The position numbers and the translations under genes are program-made. The notes under the pieces are model-generated. The model ran no database searches. It was given only the letters and a program-made list of their open reading frames with translations, and had not been told where the DNA came from. Below, piece after piece: positions 50,898-57,264 of a DNA stretch of 57,264 nt; within the stretch, counting starts at the first letter, position 1, and each line of letters opens with the position of its first letter. The DNA comes from JANLSE01 sp038214135 (GTDB lineage: Bacteria; Chloroflexota; Chloroflexia; Chloroflexales; Roseiflexaceae), in NCBI GenBank assembly GCA_038214135.1, contig JBBQSD010000024.1, positions 1 to 57,264 on the forward strand. The letters are read 5' to 3'.

Positions 50898-52109
50898 ATG
50901 GATATTGCACACCCCCCAATGAAGCGCGCATTGCGTGGTTCAATGAATCCGCTCGATACCGTTGAAACAAAACTACGACAGAGTATTTTTGGCCAGGAAC
51001 GAGCAATTGAAGCGCTTGTTCGGGTACTCAATCGCGCACGTTTCGGCTTCTCGGCTGGTAATTCACGGCGGCCTCGTGCGACGCTTCTGTTTCTTGGGCC
51101 AACGGGTGTTGGCAAAACGGCCACTGCCCGCTGGCTTGCCCAACTGCTACGCCCAGATGGCGAAGCCTTCCTGAAAATAGATTGCTCATTATTTAGCCAG
51201 GGCCACGAGGTTTCGGCACTTATTGGTGCGCCGCCATCGTATGTCGGGCGTGATCAGAAGCCACTACTCAACCCGGATATTATCGAACAGGAAAATAGCG
51301 TCATTCTGTTTGATGAGATTGAGAAGGGCCAGCCAGAACTCTGGAATCTTCTGCTCCAGATCATGGAGGATGGCGAGATCATGCTGCTCAATGGCGGGCG
51401 GCGCGTCTCCTTTCAGAATAGTATCATCGTGCTCACGACAAATGTTGGCGCAAAGGAAATGGTCGATTATCTTGATCGGCGCACGATTGGTTTTCGGACG
51501 CCCCAGCAGGATGTTGAGGCGACAGGGCGGCAGATTTATCAGATTGGTTTTGATGCGTTGCAGAAGGTGTTTCAACCAGAGTGGATTAACCGCCTGGACG
51601 AAATCATTGCCTTTCGCCCGCTTTCAAGCGATATTCTGCGCCAGGTGTTGGATCGCATGCTCGGCGAGTGTAACGAGCAATATCTTCGTCACGGAATTTC
51701 GGTTGAGGTCACGCCAGAAGCGAAGGAGTATATCCTTCACAAAGGCTTTGAGCCACGCTTTGGAGCACGCCCGCTGCGCCAGCAATTGCTGAAACAGATC
51801 GAAGCACCACTGGCCGATCTGCTTGCCTCTGGCGGTATTCCGTATGGGAGCCGCGTGCGGGTGGTGGCCACTGGCATCGACCAACATGGTGAGGCGCTTG
51901 ATTTTCTGTATAGCGATGCGCCAGAGCTTCTCCAACAGGCGCAGAGCCTGCGGTCTTCCGAAGTGGGCCGCATGAGTACCCATGGAAGCGATACGCCCCA
52001 ACAACCAAGTATTGGGCTATCCGCAGACCGAAGCAACACAATGGAGCATTCAGCTAGCCCATTGGGTGCCCGCGGGCCACGGGTCACTCCCCGCCGTGAG
52101 GGGTCATAA
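50898..52109 (+). CDS. Single-domain Clp/HSP100-type AAA+ ATPase
   Basis: A 403-residue protein from ATG 50898 (GAGGA upstream). It contains only the second-type AAA+ module of ClpA/B/C: LRQSIFGQERAIEALVRVLN, Walker A GPTGVGKTATA, pore loop region PSYVGRDQKPLL, Walker B ILFDEIEK, sensor 1 TTNVGAKEM and the D2-small domain EWINRLDEIIAFRPL and FEPRFGARPLRQQL (sensor 2). The Clp N-domain, first AAA module and ClpB middle domain are all absent, and a polar tail of about 70 residues is added. No ClpP tripeptide loop was recognised. Role unknown; unfoldase-type remodeler is likely. Confidence 0.85.
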   Translation: MDIAHPPMKRALRGSMNPLDTVETKLRQSIFGQERAIEALVRVLNRARFGFSAGNSRRPRATLLFLGPTGVGKTATARWLAQLLRPDGEAFLKIDCSLFSQGHEVSALIGAPPSYVGRDQKPLLNPDIIEQENSVILFDEIEKGQPELWNLLLQIMEDGEIMLLNGGRRVSFQNSIIVLTTNVGAKEMVDYLDRRTIGFRTPQQDVEATGRQIYQIGFDALQKVFQPEWINRLDEIIAFRPLSSDILRQVLDRMLGECNEQYLRHGISVEVTPEAKEYILHKGFEPRFGARPLRQQLLKQIEAPLADLLASGGIPYGSRVRVVATGIDQHGEALDFLYSDAPELLQQAQSLRSSEVGRMSTHGSDTPQQPSIGLSADRSNTMEHSASPLGARGPRVTPRREGS

Positions 52110-52111
52110 GA

Positions 52112-52192
52112 ACCAGGAGTCAGGAGTCAGGAGTCAGAATTAAGCATCCAGAGCACAGAGAACAAGAACCGAGAGAACAAGAGAACAAAAGG
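52112..52192. repeat. GGAGTCA and AGAACAA arrays 3' of the Clp-like gene
   Basis: CCAGGAGTCAGGAGTCAGGA then GTCAGAATTAAG is followed by GAGAACAAGAACCGAGAGAA then CAAGAGAACAAAAGG. The first array starts about three bases after the stop codon. Confidence 0.82.
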
Positions 52193-52207
52193 TTTTTACC
52201 TAAATCG

Positions 52208-52260
52208 AATCCCTTGGTGTGCCACGCGTTTAACTGTGTGGATACCAAGGGATTTTGTGT
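52208..52260 (+). terminator. Rho-independent terminator of the Clp-like gene
   Basis: AATCCCTTGGT (52208-52218) pairs with ACCAAGGGATT (52244-52254), followed by TTTTGTGTTTG. It lies about 100 bp after the stop codon, beyond the repeat arrays. Confidence 0.75.
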
Positions 52261-52374
52261 TTGACTCCTTGCCTACCGCGGGCTAAAGCCACACGGCTAT
52301 GGGTGATCGTTCCTTGCCGCAGGTGTCAGTCTGCGGATTCCGAATGCATCCATCAATATTTGGCGGAAGCGTCT

Positions 52375-53199
52375 CTACACGATCCGGCGTTGTTCGATTT
52401 CGGCGCGGGTTGGGATGGCACTGACACCGCGCCCCTGAACGCTCCCGGCTGCAACGCATGCGGCAAAATTGGCAGCCTCAAATGGATCGCCGCTCTCGCG
52501 CAGGCGCACAAGGAGTGCAGCCGCAAACACATCGCCAGCGCCAGTTGGGTCGCGCTCCTCGGCGGGGAAGGCGGGGATGTGATGGGGTACACTATTCAGG
52601 AACAGGGTTGCTCCTTGGGCGCTGCGGGTGAGTGCGACGAGCGGGCAGTAGCGGGCATAGGATTTAACGAGTGCTTCATCGCCGTGAACATCTTCGATAC
52701 TCAGTACAAGGGCATCAATACGGCGCAGCAATTCTGGCGCAGGTTGCCAGGGCTGGTAACTAATTGGGCCGGGGAGTTGGCCCCATGCACGCATCCAGCC
52801 CTGCGGCGTTACGCCCAGCAATGCCTGTGGAAAGGCATGCACAAATGATTCTGGTGTTTCGGCGGCAATTGGGCCAAGATGCACAATCCCAGCATTGCGC
52901 CATTCAGTAGGAATATCATCAAGCGCCAGTGCCCCTGAATCGGTATGCAGAATCTGGACTCGCCCTTGCGGGGTATAGCGGTTTTCAAAGGTTGGCGGCG
53001 ATAATTCTGGCCGGAAGGCCAACTGGATCGATTCAGGCCAATCGGCAGGCAGATCGGCGGGAGCAGAGACCACTGCGACTCGGCGATCAAGGCGATCAAC
53101 TGTACGGGCAGCATAGAAGGCTGTACCGCCAGGTGCAATCGTTCCATCTGGCAGAAGATCGCGGGTAAAGTGGCCGAGCATGAGGTAATCCGGAATCAT
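52375..53199 (-). CDS. PfkB-family carbohydrate kinase
   Basis: A 274-residue ribokinase-like protein from ATG 53199 (MIPDYLMLGHFTRDLL). PGGTAFYAARTVDRLDRRV is the N-terminal PfkB signature and DPTGAGDVFAAALLVRL the C-terminal catalytic motif with the base Asp. Substrate unknown (sugar or nucleoside). Somewhat shorter than ribokinase, consistent with minimal family members. It is downstream of jag on the same strand but separated by a hairpin. Confidence 0.85.
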   Translation of the reverse strand: MIPDYLMLGHFTRDLLPDGTIAPGGTAFYAARTVDRLDRRVAVVSAPADLPADWPESIQLAFRPELSPPTFENRYTPQGRVQILHTDSGALALDDIPTEWRNAGIVHLGPIAAETPESFVHAFPQALLGVTPQGWMRAWGQLPGPISYQPWQPAPELLRRIDALVLSIEDVHGDEALVKSYARYCPLVALTRSAQGATLFLNSVPHHIPAFPAEERDPTGAGDVFAAALLVRLRESGDPFEAANFAACVAAGSVQGRGVSAIPTRAEIEQRRIV

Positions 53200-53251
53200 G
53201 GCACTTCCAGGTCTATTATATGAAGCTCTACGGTTCGATAATGAATAATGA

Positions 53252-53321
53252 GGGGTTAGAGGCAAGAAGTGAGCGGTGAACGGTCACGAACCATTCACCG
53301 CCGATCCCGACCCCTAACCCC
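53252..53321. terminator. Nested inverted repeat between jag and the PfkB gene
   Basis: GCGGTGAACGGT (53273-53284) pairs with ACCATTCACCGC (53290-53301) with one mismatch; GGGGTTAG and CTAACCCC form an outer pair. It probably ends the rpmH-rnpA-yidC-jag transcript, although no strong T-run follows. Confidence 0.5.
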
Positions 53322-53339
53322 TGAATTCAGACATTTACG

Positions 53340-54017
53340 CTACTGCTTGGGGTAGATCACAATCTTGCGGTTCTCGCCTTCGCCTGTGCTCTCGGTATAG
53401 ACGGTTACATCGCTACGGAGTGTCAGGTGAACGATCCGACGCTCATAGGCACCCATTGGCTCAAGCATGAGTGGCCGATGAGTCTGGCGCACACGTTCGG
53501 CCATGCGGCGAGCCAATGCTTCAAGGGATTCCTGGCGGCGCTGGCGGTAATTACCAACATCAACAACGATCTGCGGCCATTTCTGGACTCGACGACTGGC
53601 CAGCAGATTGACCATAAACTGCACTGAGCGCAGGGTTTCGCCTCGACGCCCGATCATCAGGCTCATGGCCTCTTCGTCGGCACCCTCAACATGCAGCGTG
53701 ATCGTATCCTCTGGCTCACCGCGCTGATCGGGAACGGTTGAACGAACGGCTGTTACATAGCCCTGGATATCCATCAGTTCAAGCAGATCCTCCAGGATGC
53801 GACGGGCGAGTTGCTCAACATCGCCATCCGCATTCGCAGGCGCATCTGCTATTTCTTCATCATCATCAACAACAGTAACACGGACGAGGGCTTCCTCATC
53901 TTCGCTGCCCTTTTCAAGTACCTCAATCGCAACCTCGTCGCGATCTCTACCAAGCTGAACGAGGGCAAGGCGAATTGCTTCAACAACACTGTGGGCACGA
54001 ATCTCGATATTCTTCAT
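53340..54017 (-). CDS. khpB: RNA-binding protein Jag/KhpB (SpoIIIJ-associated)
   Basis: 225 residues: Jag-N domain (MKNIEIRAHSVVEAIRLALV), an acidic linker (about 50-65), a KH domain (MSLMIGRRGETLRSVQFMVN, GxxG as GRRG) and an R3H domain (RRIVHLTLRSDVTVYTESTG). It binds RNA and, with KhpA, influences cell division and envelope growth in Firmicutes. Its position after yidC is the classic arrangement. Start is 38 bp after the yidC stop. Confidence 0.94.
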   Translation of the reverse strand: MKNIEIRAHSVVEAIRLALVQLGRDRDEVAIEVLEKGSEDEEALVRVTVVDDDEEIADAPANADGDVEQLARRILEDLLELMDIQGYVTAVRSTVPDQRGEPEDTITLHVEGADEEAMSLMIGRRGETLRSVQFMVNLLASRRVQKWPQIVVDVGNYRQRRQESLEALARRMAERVRQTHRPLMLEPMGAYERRIVHLTLRSDVTVYTESTGEGENRKIVIYPKQ

Positions 54018-54055
54018 AACTGTCCTCGGGTGGCGCGGCTGCGCGCCCAGCGGTG

Positions 54056-55066
54056 CTACCTGCGAGCCTTGCGGCGGCGCGGATTTAGCTGCCCAGCCTG
54101 GCGGCGAGCATTGCTGATCGCCTGCTCAGTTGCGTCGTCATTGGCTTCGGGTGCATCGGAGGTATGTGATGGCTCAGTGAGCGGCGCGAGAACATCCCAG
54201 AAATCACGCTTACTGGCAGGCTCTTCCGCCGCCGATACAGCAATCGCGCCCCCTCCAGCCATTGCTCCAGCGAGTGCTGTTGCTGGAACACTTGGCGGAA
54301 ACAGCCCTGCATCGGTTGGCAGAAATTTAAGGTAATTGGCCAATGAGCCCCAGCCGGATATAACATATTGCTGGATCATGGAGAGAATGCTTCCGACAAC
54401 CCAGTACAACACGGCACCACTTGGGAAGGTAAAACCAATATAACCAAAGACGATCGGCATAAACAGCATTGTCTGCGTGATGGCCTTCTGCTGTGGATCT
54501 TGAATACGCGGTGTTGCCATCAACTGAACAATGAGCTGGAAGATAACCGAGAGGACTGGCAGAATGTAGAGCGAATCGACCTTCCCGAGATCGGCTAGCC
54601 AGAGGAACCCGCCGGCAAGCTGTGGCTGCCCAAGGTTCTGTGGCAAGCTTGCGACACTCAACCCTACTGTTTCCAGTGCCCTGACCATCGCACCACCAGC
54701 GTGTTCCGCAGGCGAGACGCGGGTGAGGTTATTGACTGCCTGGTACACACCCAAGAAGATCGGGAGTTGGAAGACCATCGGAAGGCAGCCGCCTGCCGGA
54801 TTGATCTTATATTCCCGATATAGCTTCATGGTTTCTTCCTGAAGCTTCTGCGGATCCTTCCCATATTTACGCTGGAGTTCCTTCATCACCGGCTGGACTT
54901 CCTGCATCTTGCGCGCAGATTGCAGGCTTTTGAGTGTCAGCGGCAGAATCAATACGCGAGCGATGATCGTAAAGATGATAATCGCCACACCCGAACTGCC
55001 GGTCCATGTGTAGAAGGTAAGTAGAATTTGCTCAAGGAGGCGGACAAAGGCATCCCAAAGTTGCAT
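54056..55066 (-). CDS. yidC: Membrane protein insertase YidC/OxaI
   Basis: A 336-residue five-helix insertase: YTWTGSSGVAIIIFTIIARV, LPLTLKSLQSARKMQEVQPV, MKELQRKYGKDPQKLQEETM and NPAGGCLPMVFQLPIFLGVY, the helix-2 hydrophilic groove. It lacks the large periplasmic domain of Proteobacterial YidC. The C-terminal tail is basic (RRQAGQLNPRRRKARR), suited to ribosome docking. It follows rnpA by 9 bp. Confidence 0.95.
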   Translation of the reverse strand: MQLWDAFVRLLEQILLTFYTWTGSSGVAIIIFTIIARVLILPLTLKSLQSARKMQEVQPVMKELQRKYGKDPQKLQEETMKLYREYKINPAGGCLPMVFQLPIFLGVYQAVNNLTRVSPAEHAGGAMVRALETVGLSVASLPQNLGQPQLAGGFLWLADLGKVDSLYILPVLSVIFQLIVQLMATPRIQDPQQKAITQTMLFMPIVFGYIGFTFPSGAVLYWVVGSILSMIQQYVISGWGSLANYLKFLPTDAGLFPPSVPATALAGAMAGGGAIAVSAAEEPASKRDFWDVLAPLTEPSHTSDAPEANDDATEQAISNARRQAGQLNPRRRKARR

Positions 55067-55075
55067 ACGATGACC

Positions 55076-55444
55076 TCATTCTGTGCTGACGGGTGGCGGG
55101 GAAGGCTCACGCCAGGCACCCGCACGTCGTAGCAATTGTTCCACAAGTGCCTGGATGCGGCTAAATTCAACCGTCGTCAGCGCTGACGAGCGAATGATGA
55201 AGACGAGGTCCCATCCAGGAGCTATTCGATCATAAATCAGTCGTACTGCTTCACGAAGCCGCCGCCGCGCACGATTGCGCTCAACTGCTTTTCCGATCCG
55301 CTTGCCAGTGACAAACCCACAACGGGTGCCACGGCGACGACTTGGCGCGGCGTTGAGAACCACCAGCGGGCTATCCCAGCTGCGACCCTCACGCCGCACG
55401 CGTTTGAAATGTTCAGGCCGACGTAAGCGATAGGCGCGCTTCAT
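55076..55444 (-). CDS. rnpA: Ribonuclease P protein component
   Basis: 122 residues, Arg-rich: LRRPEHFKRVRREGRS, CGFVTGKRIGKAVERNRARR (the RNR motif) and IRSSALTTVEFSRIQALVEQ. It supports the RNA subunit in 5' tRNA processing. It begins 11 bp after rpmH. Confidence 0.96.
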   Translation of the reverse strand: MKRAYRLRRPEHFKRVRREGRSWDSPLVVLNAAPSRRRGTRCGFVTGKRIGKAVERNRARRRLREAVRLIYDRIAPGWDLVFIIRSSALTTVEFSRIQALVEQLLRRAGAWREPSPPPVSTE

Positions 55445-55455
55445 CGCGCAGACGC

Positions 55456-55629
55456 TTAGCGATGGCCGCGGCGAACGGCACGGCGCTCGTCGCTGACCGT
55501 CAATCGATGGCGGCCGGCAAGCCGGCGACGCTTAAGAACCGCACGCCCATCTTTGGTGGACATACGATACATGAAGCCGTGCTTGCGCCGGCGTGGAATA
55601 CGCTTTGGTTGCCAGGTACGCTTTGGCAT
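55456..55629 (-). CDS. rpmH: Ribosomal protein L34
   Basis: 57 residues from ATG 55629: MPKRTWQPKRIPRRRKHGFM, then RMSTKDGRAVLKRRRLAGRH, ending RRAVRRGHR. The L34 core KRTWQPxxxxRxRxHGFxxRM is intact; the C-terminus is slightly extended relative to the usual 44-46 residues. First gene of the rpmH-rnpA-yidC-jag operon. Confidence 0.97.
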   Translation of the reverse strand: MPKRTWQPKRIPRRRKHGFMYRMSTKDGRAVLKRRRLAGRHRLTVSDERRAVRRGHR

Positions 55630-55678
55630 GATGTATTACTACCTCATTGGCGGGAAAGCCCGCTTCGACACAATAGCA

Positions 55679-55702
55679 TAGGCGTGGCGTAAGCCACGCC
55701 TA
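55679..55702. repeat. TAGGCGTGGC hairpin repeat
   Basis: TAGGCGTGGC-GTAA-GCCACGCCTA, 10-bp arms. It lies in the 5' leader of rpmH, about 50 bp before its start codon. Confidence 0.8.
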
Positions 55703-55758
55703 CTAGCGAACAGATTGAGACGCTGAAACCAGCACCACACAGCCGCAGATTACCAACC

Positions 55759-55799
55759 ATTATACATAGCATGCGAGTAACGTGTCAAATAGCATGCGA
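55759..55799 (-). promoter_or_regulatory. rpmH operon promoter with flanking direct repeats
   Basis: TTGACA (55788-55783), 18 bp, TATAAT (55764-55759) on the minus strand. Two copies of ATAGCATGCGA (55766-55776 and 55789-55799), 23 bp apart, lie between the hexamers and just upstream of the -35. Confidence 0.75.
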
Positions 55800-55862
55800 C
55801 ATCAGGTGTCTGCGATACGCCCCGATGACGATGATCGAACCGTGCGGATGCGCCGTCACCGT

Positions 55863-55884
55863 GGGCGTATGCGATACGCCCCTA
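55863..55884. repeat. TAGGGGCG hairpin repeat containing the S1-protein stop codon
   Basis: On the minus strand TAGGGGCGTAT-CGC-ATACGCCC; TAG (55884-55882) is the stop codon of the S1-domain protein. Confidence 0.85.
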
Positions 55885-57264
55885 CTCGTCGTCGCCCATG
55901 TGTTGGATGGTGCGGCGAATTGCGTCACGTTGGCGACGCGACCCGCGCTCCTCGGTCTCCTCCGGCTCCTCCACAACTTCATCGCCGCGGCGGCGACGAT
56001 CCCGCCGACTTTGACCACCGAACTTCGAGAGTAGATCCTCAATCGTTGCATCACCAGTAAATTGCTCATCGGGATCATCTGGTGTGCGATAGACCTCGGC
56101 TTCGCGCGGGGCCTGTGAGCGATCCTGACGCGGCGGGCGTGGAGTCCGCTGTTGTGGAACCTGAGCAAACCGATCTGCACGGATCTGCCGTTCTGGACCC
56201 GGGCCAGTGCTCATGCCAGCCGGTCGATCCATCTGCTCTGGGCGCTCTGATCGCTCCTCGCGCGGGCGATCTTCGAGCAGCATACTGAGGCTGATCCGCT
56301 TGTTACCTGGATCGACTTCGAGCACACGTACCTTGACTTTATCGCCGACCTTGACTGCATCCTCAACCTTGGCGATCCGGCCTTCGGTCAGTTCTGATAT
56401 ATGCACGAGTCCATCACGGCCAACACCAATATCGACAAAGGCACCAAACGTTGCGATACCGCTGACGGTTCCTTCAACGATCTGGCCCTTTTCGAGCTGC
56501 TGAAGCCGCTGGGTGCGCTGGGCACGGCGCAGGCTCAGGCTGATGCGGGCACCTTCTGCATCGACCTCAAGCACCTTGAATGTATAGGTCTGGCCGACCG
56601 ACACGACATCCTCGGCCTTCTCGATCCGGCCCTCGGCCAGTTCGGAGACATGCACGAGGCCATCCTTGCCGACGCCGATATCGACAAACACGCCAAAGTT
56701 CGAAATGCCTGTGATGGTGCCTTCGACATTATCGCCGACCCGCAGAGCGGCGAGTGACTCGCGATTGATCTCTGGCTTCTTGCGGCTGCGTGCGCGTGGC
56801 TCACTGCTGCGCTCACGATTCCGCATCGTCAGGCTGATGCGTTTGCCATCTGGCTCAACGCTCTTGACGCGCACCTTGACCACATCGCCGATCTTGACCA
56901 GATCGCTTGGTGAGTCGATCCGTGTGTCGCTCATCTCTGAGATGTGAACAAGTCCATCGCGCCCAACACCGATGTCGATGAAGACCCCGTAGAGCGCGAT
57001 CGAGGTGACGCGACCTTCCAGCTCCATTCCTGGGGCTAGATCTTTGACCCTGCGGGGCCGACCACCCTCCGCTTCGGCGGGGGGGGTGTAGCTTGCCTCA
57101 GCTGCTTCGGCCACAGGAGTGGCTTCGGCTTCGGCCACAGGAGTGGCTTCGGCTTCGGCCACAGGAGTGGCTTCGGCTTCGGCCACAGGAGTGGCTTCGG
57201 CTTCGGCCACAGGAGTGGCTTCGGCTTCGGCCACAGGAGTGGCTTCGGCTTCGGCCACAGGGGC
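55882..57264 (-). CDS. S1-domain RNA-binding protein (ribosomal protein S1-like), 5' partial
   Basis: The frame is open to the window edge, so the true start lies outside. The visible 460 residues begin with six-plus copies of an eight-residue unit (VAEAEATP, a 24-bp tandem repeat, 57117-57264). They continue with three S1 RNA-binding domains (about 65-145, 155-230, 235-310), each with a GVFxDIGVGxDGLVHxSE core, and end with a disordered Arg/Glu/Asp-rich tail (REERSERPEQMDR ... RRDRRRRGDEVVEEPEE). Such three-domain S1 proteins substitute for ribosomal protein S1 or act in mRNA binding. The stop codon is part of a TAGGGGCG repeat. Confidence 0.9.
   Translation of the reverse strand, partial: APVAEAEATPVAEAEATPVAEAEATPVAEAEATPVAEAEATPVAEAEATPVAEAAEASYTPPAEAEGGRPRRVKDLAPGMELEGRVTSIALYGVFIDIGVGRDGLVHISEMSDTRIDSPSDLVKIGDVVKVRVKSVEPDGKRISLTMRNRERSSEPRARSRKKPEINRESLAALRVGDNVEGTITGISNFGVFVDIGVGKDGLVHVSELAEGRIEKAEDVVSVGQTYTFKVLEVDAEGARISLSLRRAQRTQRLQQLEKGQIVEGTVSGIATFGAFVDIGVGRDGLVHISELTEGRIAKVEDAVKVGDKVKVRVLEVDPGNKRISLSMLLEDRPREERSERPEQMDRPAGMSTGPGPERQIRADRFAQVPQQRTPRPPRQDRSQAPREAEVYRTPDDPDEQFTGDATIEDLLSKFGGQSRRDRRRRGDEVVEEPEETEERGSRRQRDAIRRTIQHMGDDE

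Overview
The window is about 57 kb of a moderately GC-rich bacterial chromosome, most likely from the Chloroflexota (order Chloroflexales or a close relative). The evidence is gene content, not a marker search: a heme A synthase domain fused to protoheme IX farnesyltransferase (CtaA-CtaB), Flp-type pilins, a TPR-fused Ser/Thr kinase and a membrane PP2C phosphatase, many GT4 glycosyltransferases, and an rpmH-rnpA-yidC-jag block. No rRNA, tRNA, CRISPR array, transposase or prophage gene was seen. Many genes have clear sigma70-type promoters with 16-18 bp spacers.

Layout. 1-7.4 kb: PIG-L deacetylase, a structured-RNA-like leader, class III aminotransferase, SIS isomerase, PP2C phosphatase, MutL with the latent endonuclease motif, and a DtxR-family metalloregulator. 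7.5-17.3 kb: three tandem flp pilin genes (two nearly identical with duplicated promoters), an orphan DegS-like histidine kinase, a DPM1-like glycosyltransferase divergent from a polytopic membrane protein, a kinase-TPR protein, a hydrolase, a coiled-coil membrane protein, a lipoprotein with two homologous halves, and RimI. 17.4-29 kb is a nitrogen block on the minus strand: glutamate synthase large subunit with a promoter, mini-ORF and terminator in its leader; two ammonium transporters separated by a 43-residue membrane ORF; then argF and argH. 29-39.3 kb: zinc-ribbon protein, two GT4 enzymes, a decayed beta-propeller pseudogene, CtaA-CtaB and pyruvate phosphate dikinase. 39.8-46.6 kb: a small membrane protein and a surface-glycan cluster (GT2, two GT4, three methyltransferases). 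46.9-57.3 kb: primary-type sigma factor, pyrF-smpB, an OmpR-type regulator, a single-domain Clp-like ATPase, a PfkB kinase, the rpmH-rnpA-yidC-jag operon and an S1-domain protein cut by the window edge.

The most unusual property is in the intergenic DNA. Several families of dispersed repeats fill almost every gap: long palindromes (CCCTCACCCC...GGGGTGAGGG), short hairpins starting TAGGGGCG, and tandem arrays of 7-8 bp units with unrelated sequences (GGAGTCA, GGTTCTC, GGCTATC, GTGACAAG). Many sit exactly at gene 3' ends, and in at least three genes the stop codon TAG is itself the first three bases of a TAGGGGCG hairpin. In two more genes the last codons and the stop are made of heptamer repeat. 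A cluster of DnaA-box-like sequences, three of them in 10-bp phase, lies between rpoD and pyrF, some 7 kb from the rpmH-rnpA-yidC-jag operon. It is a candidate replication origin or DnaA-controlled region.
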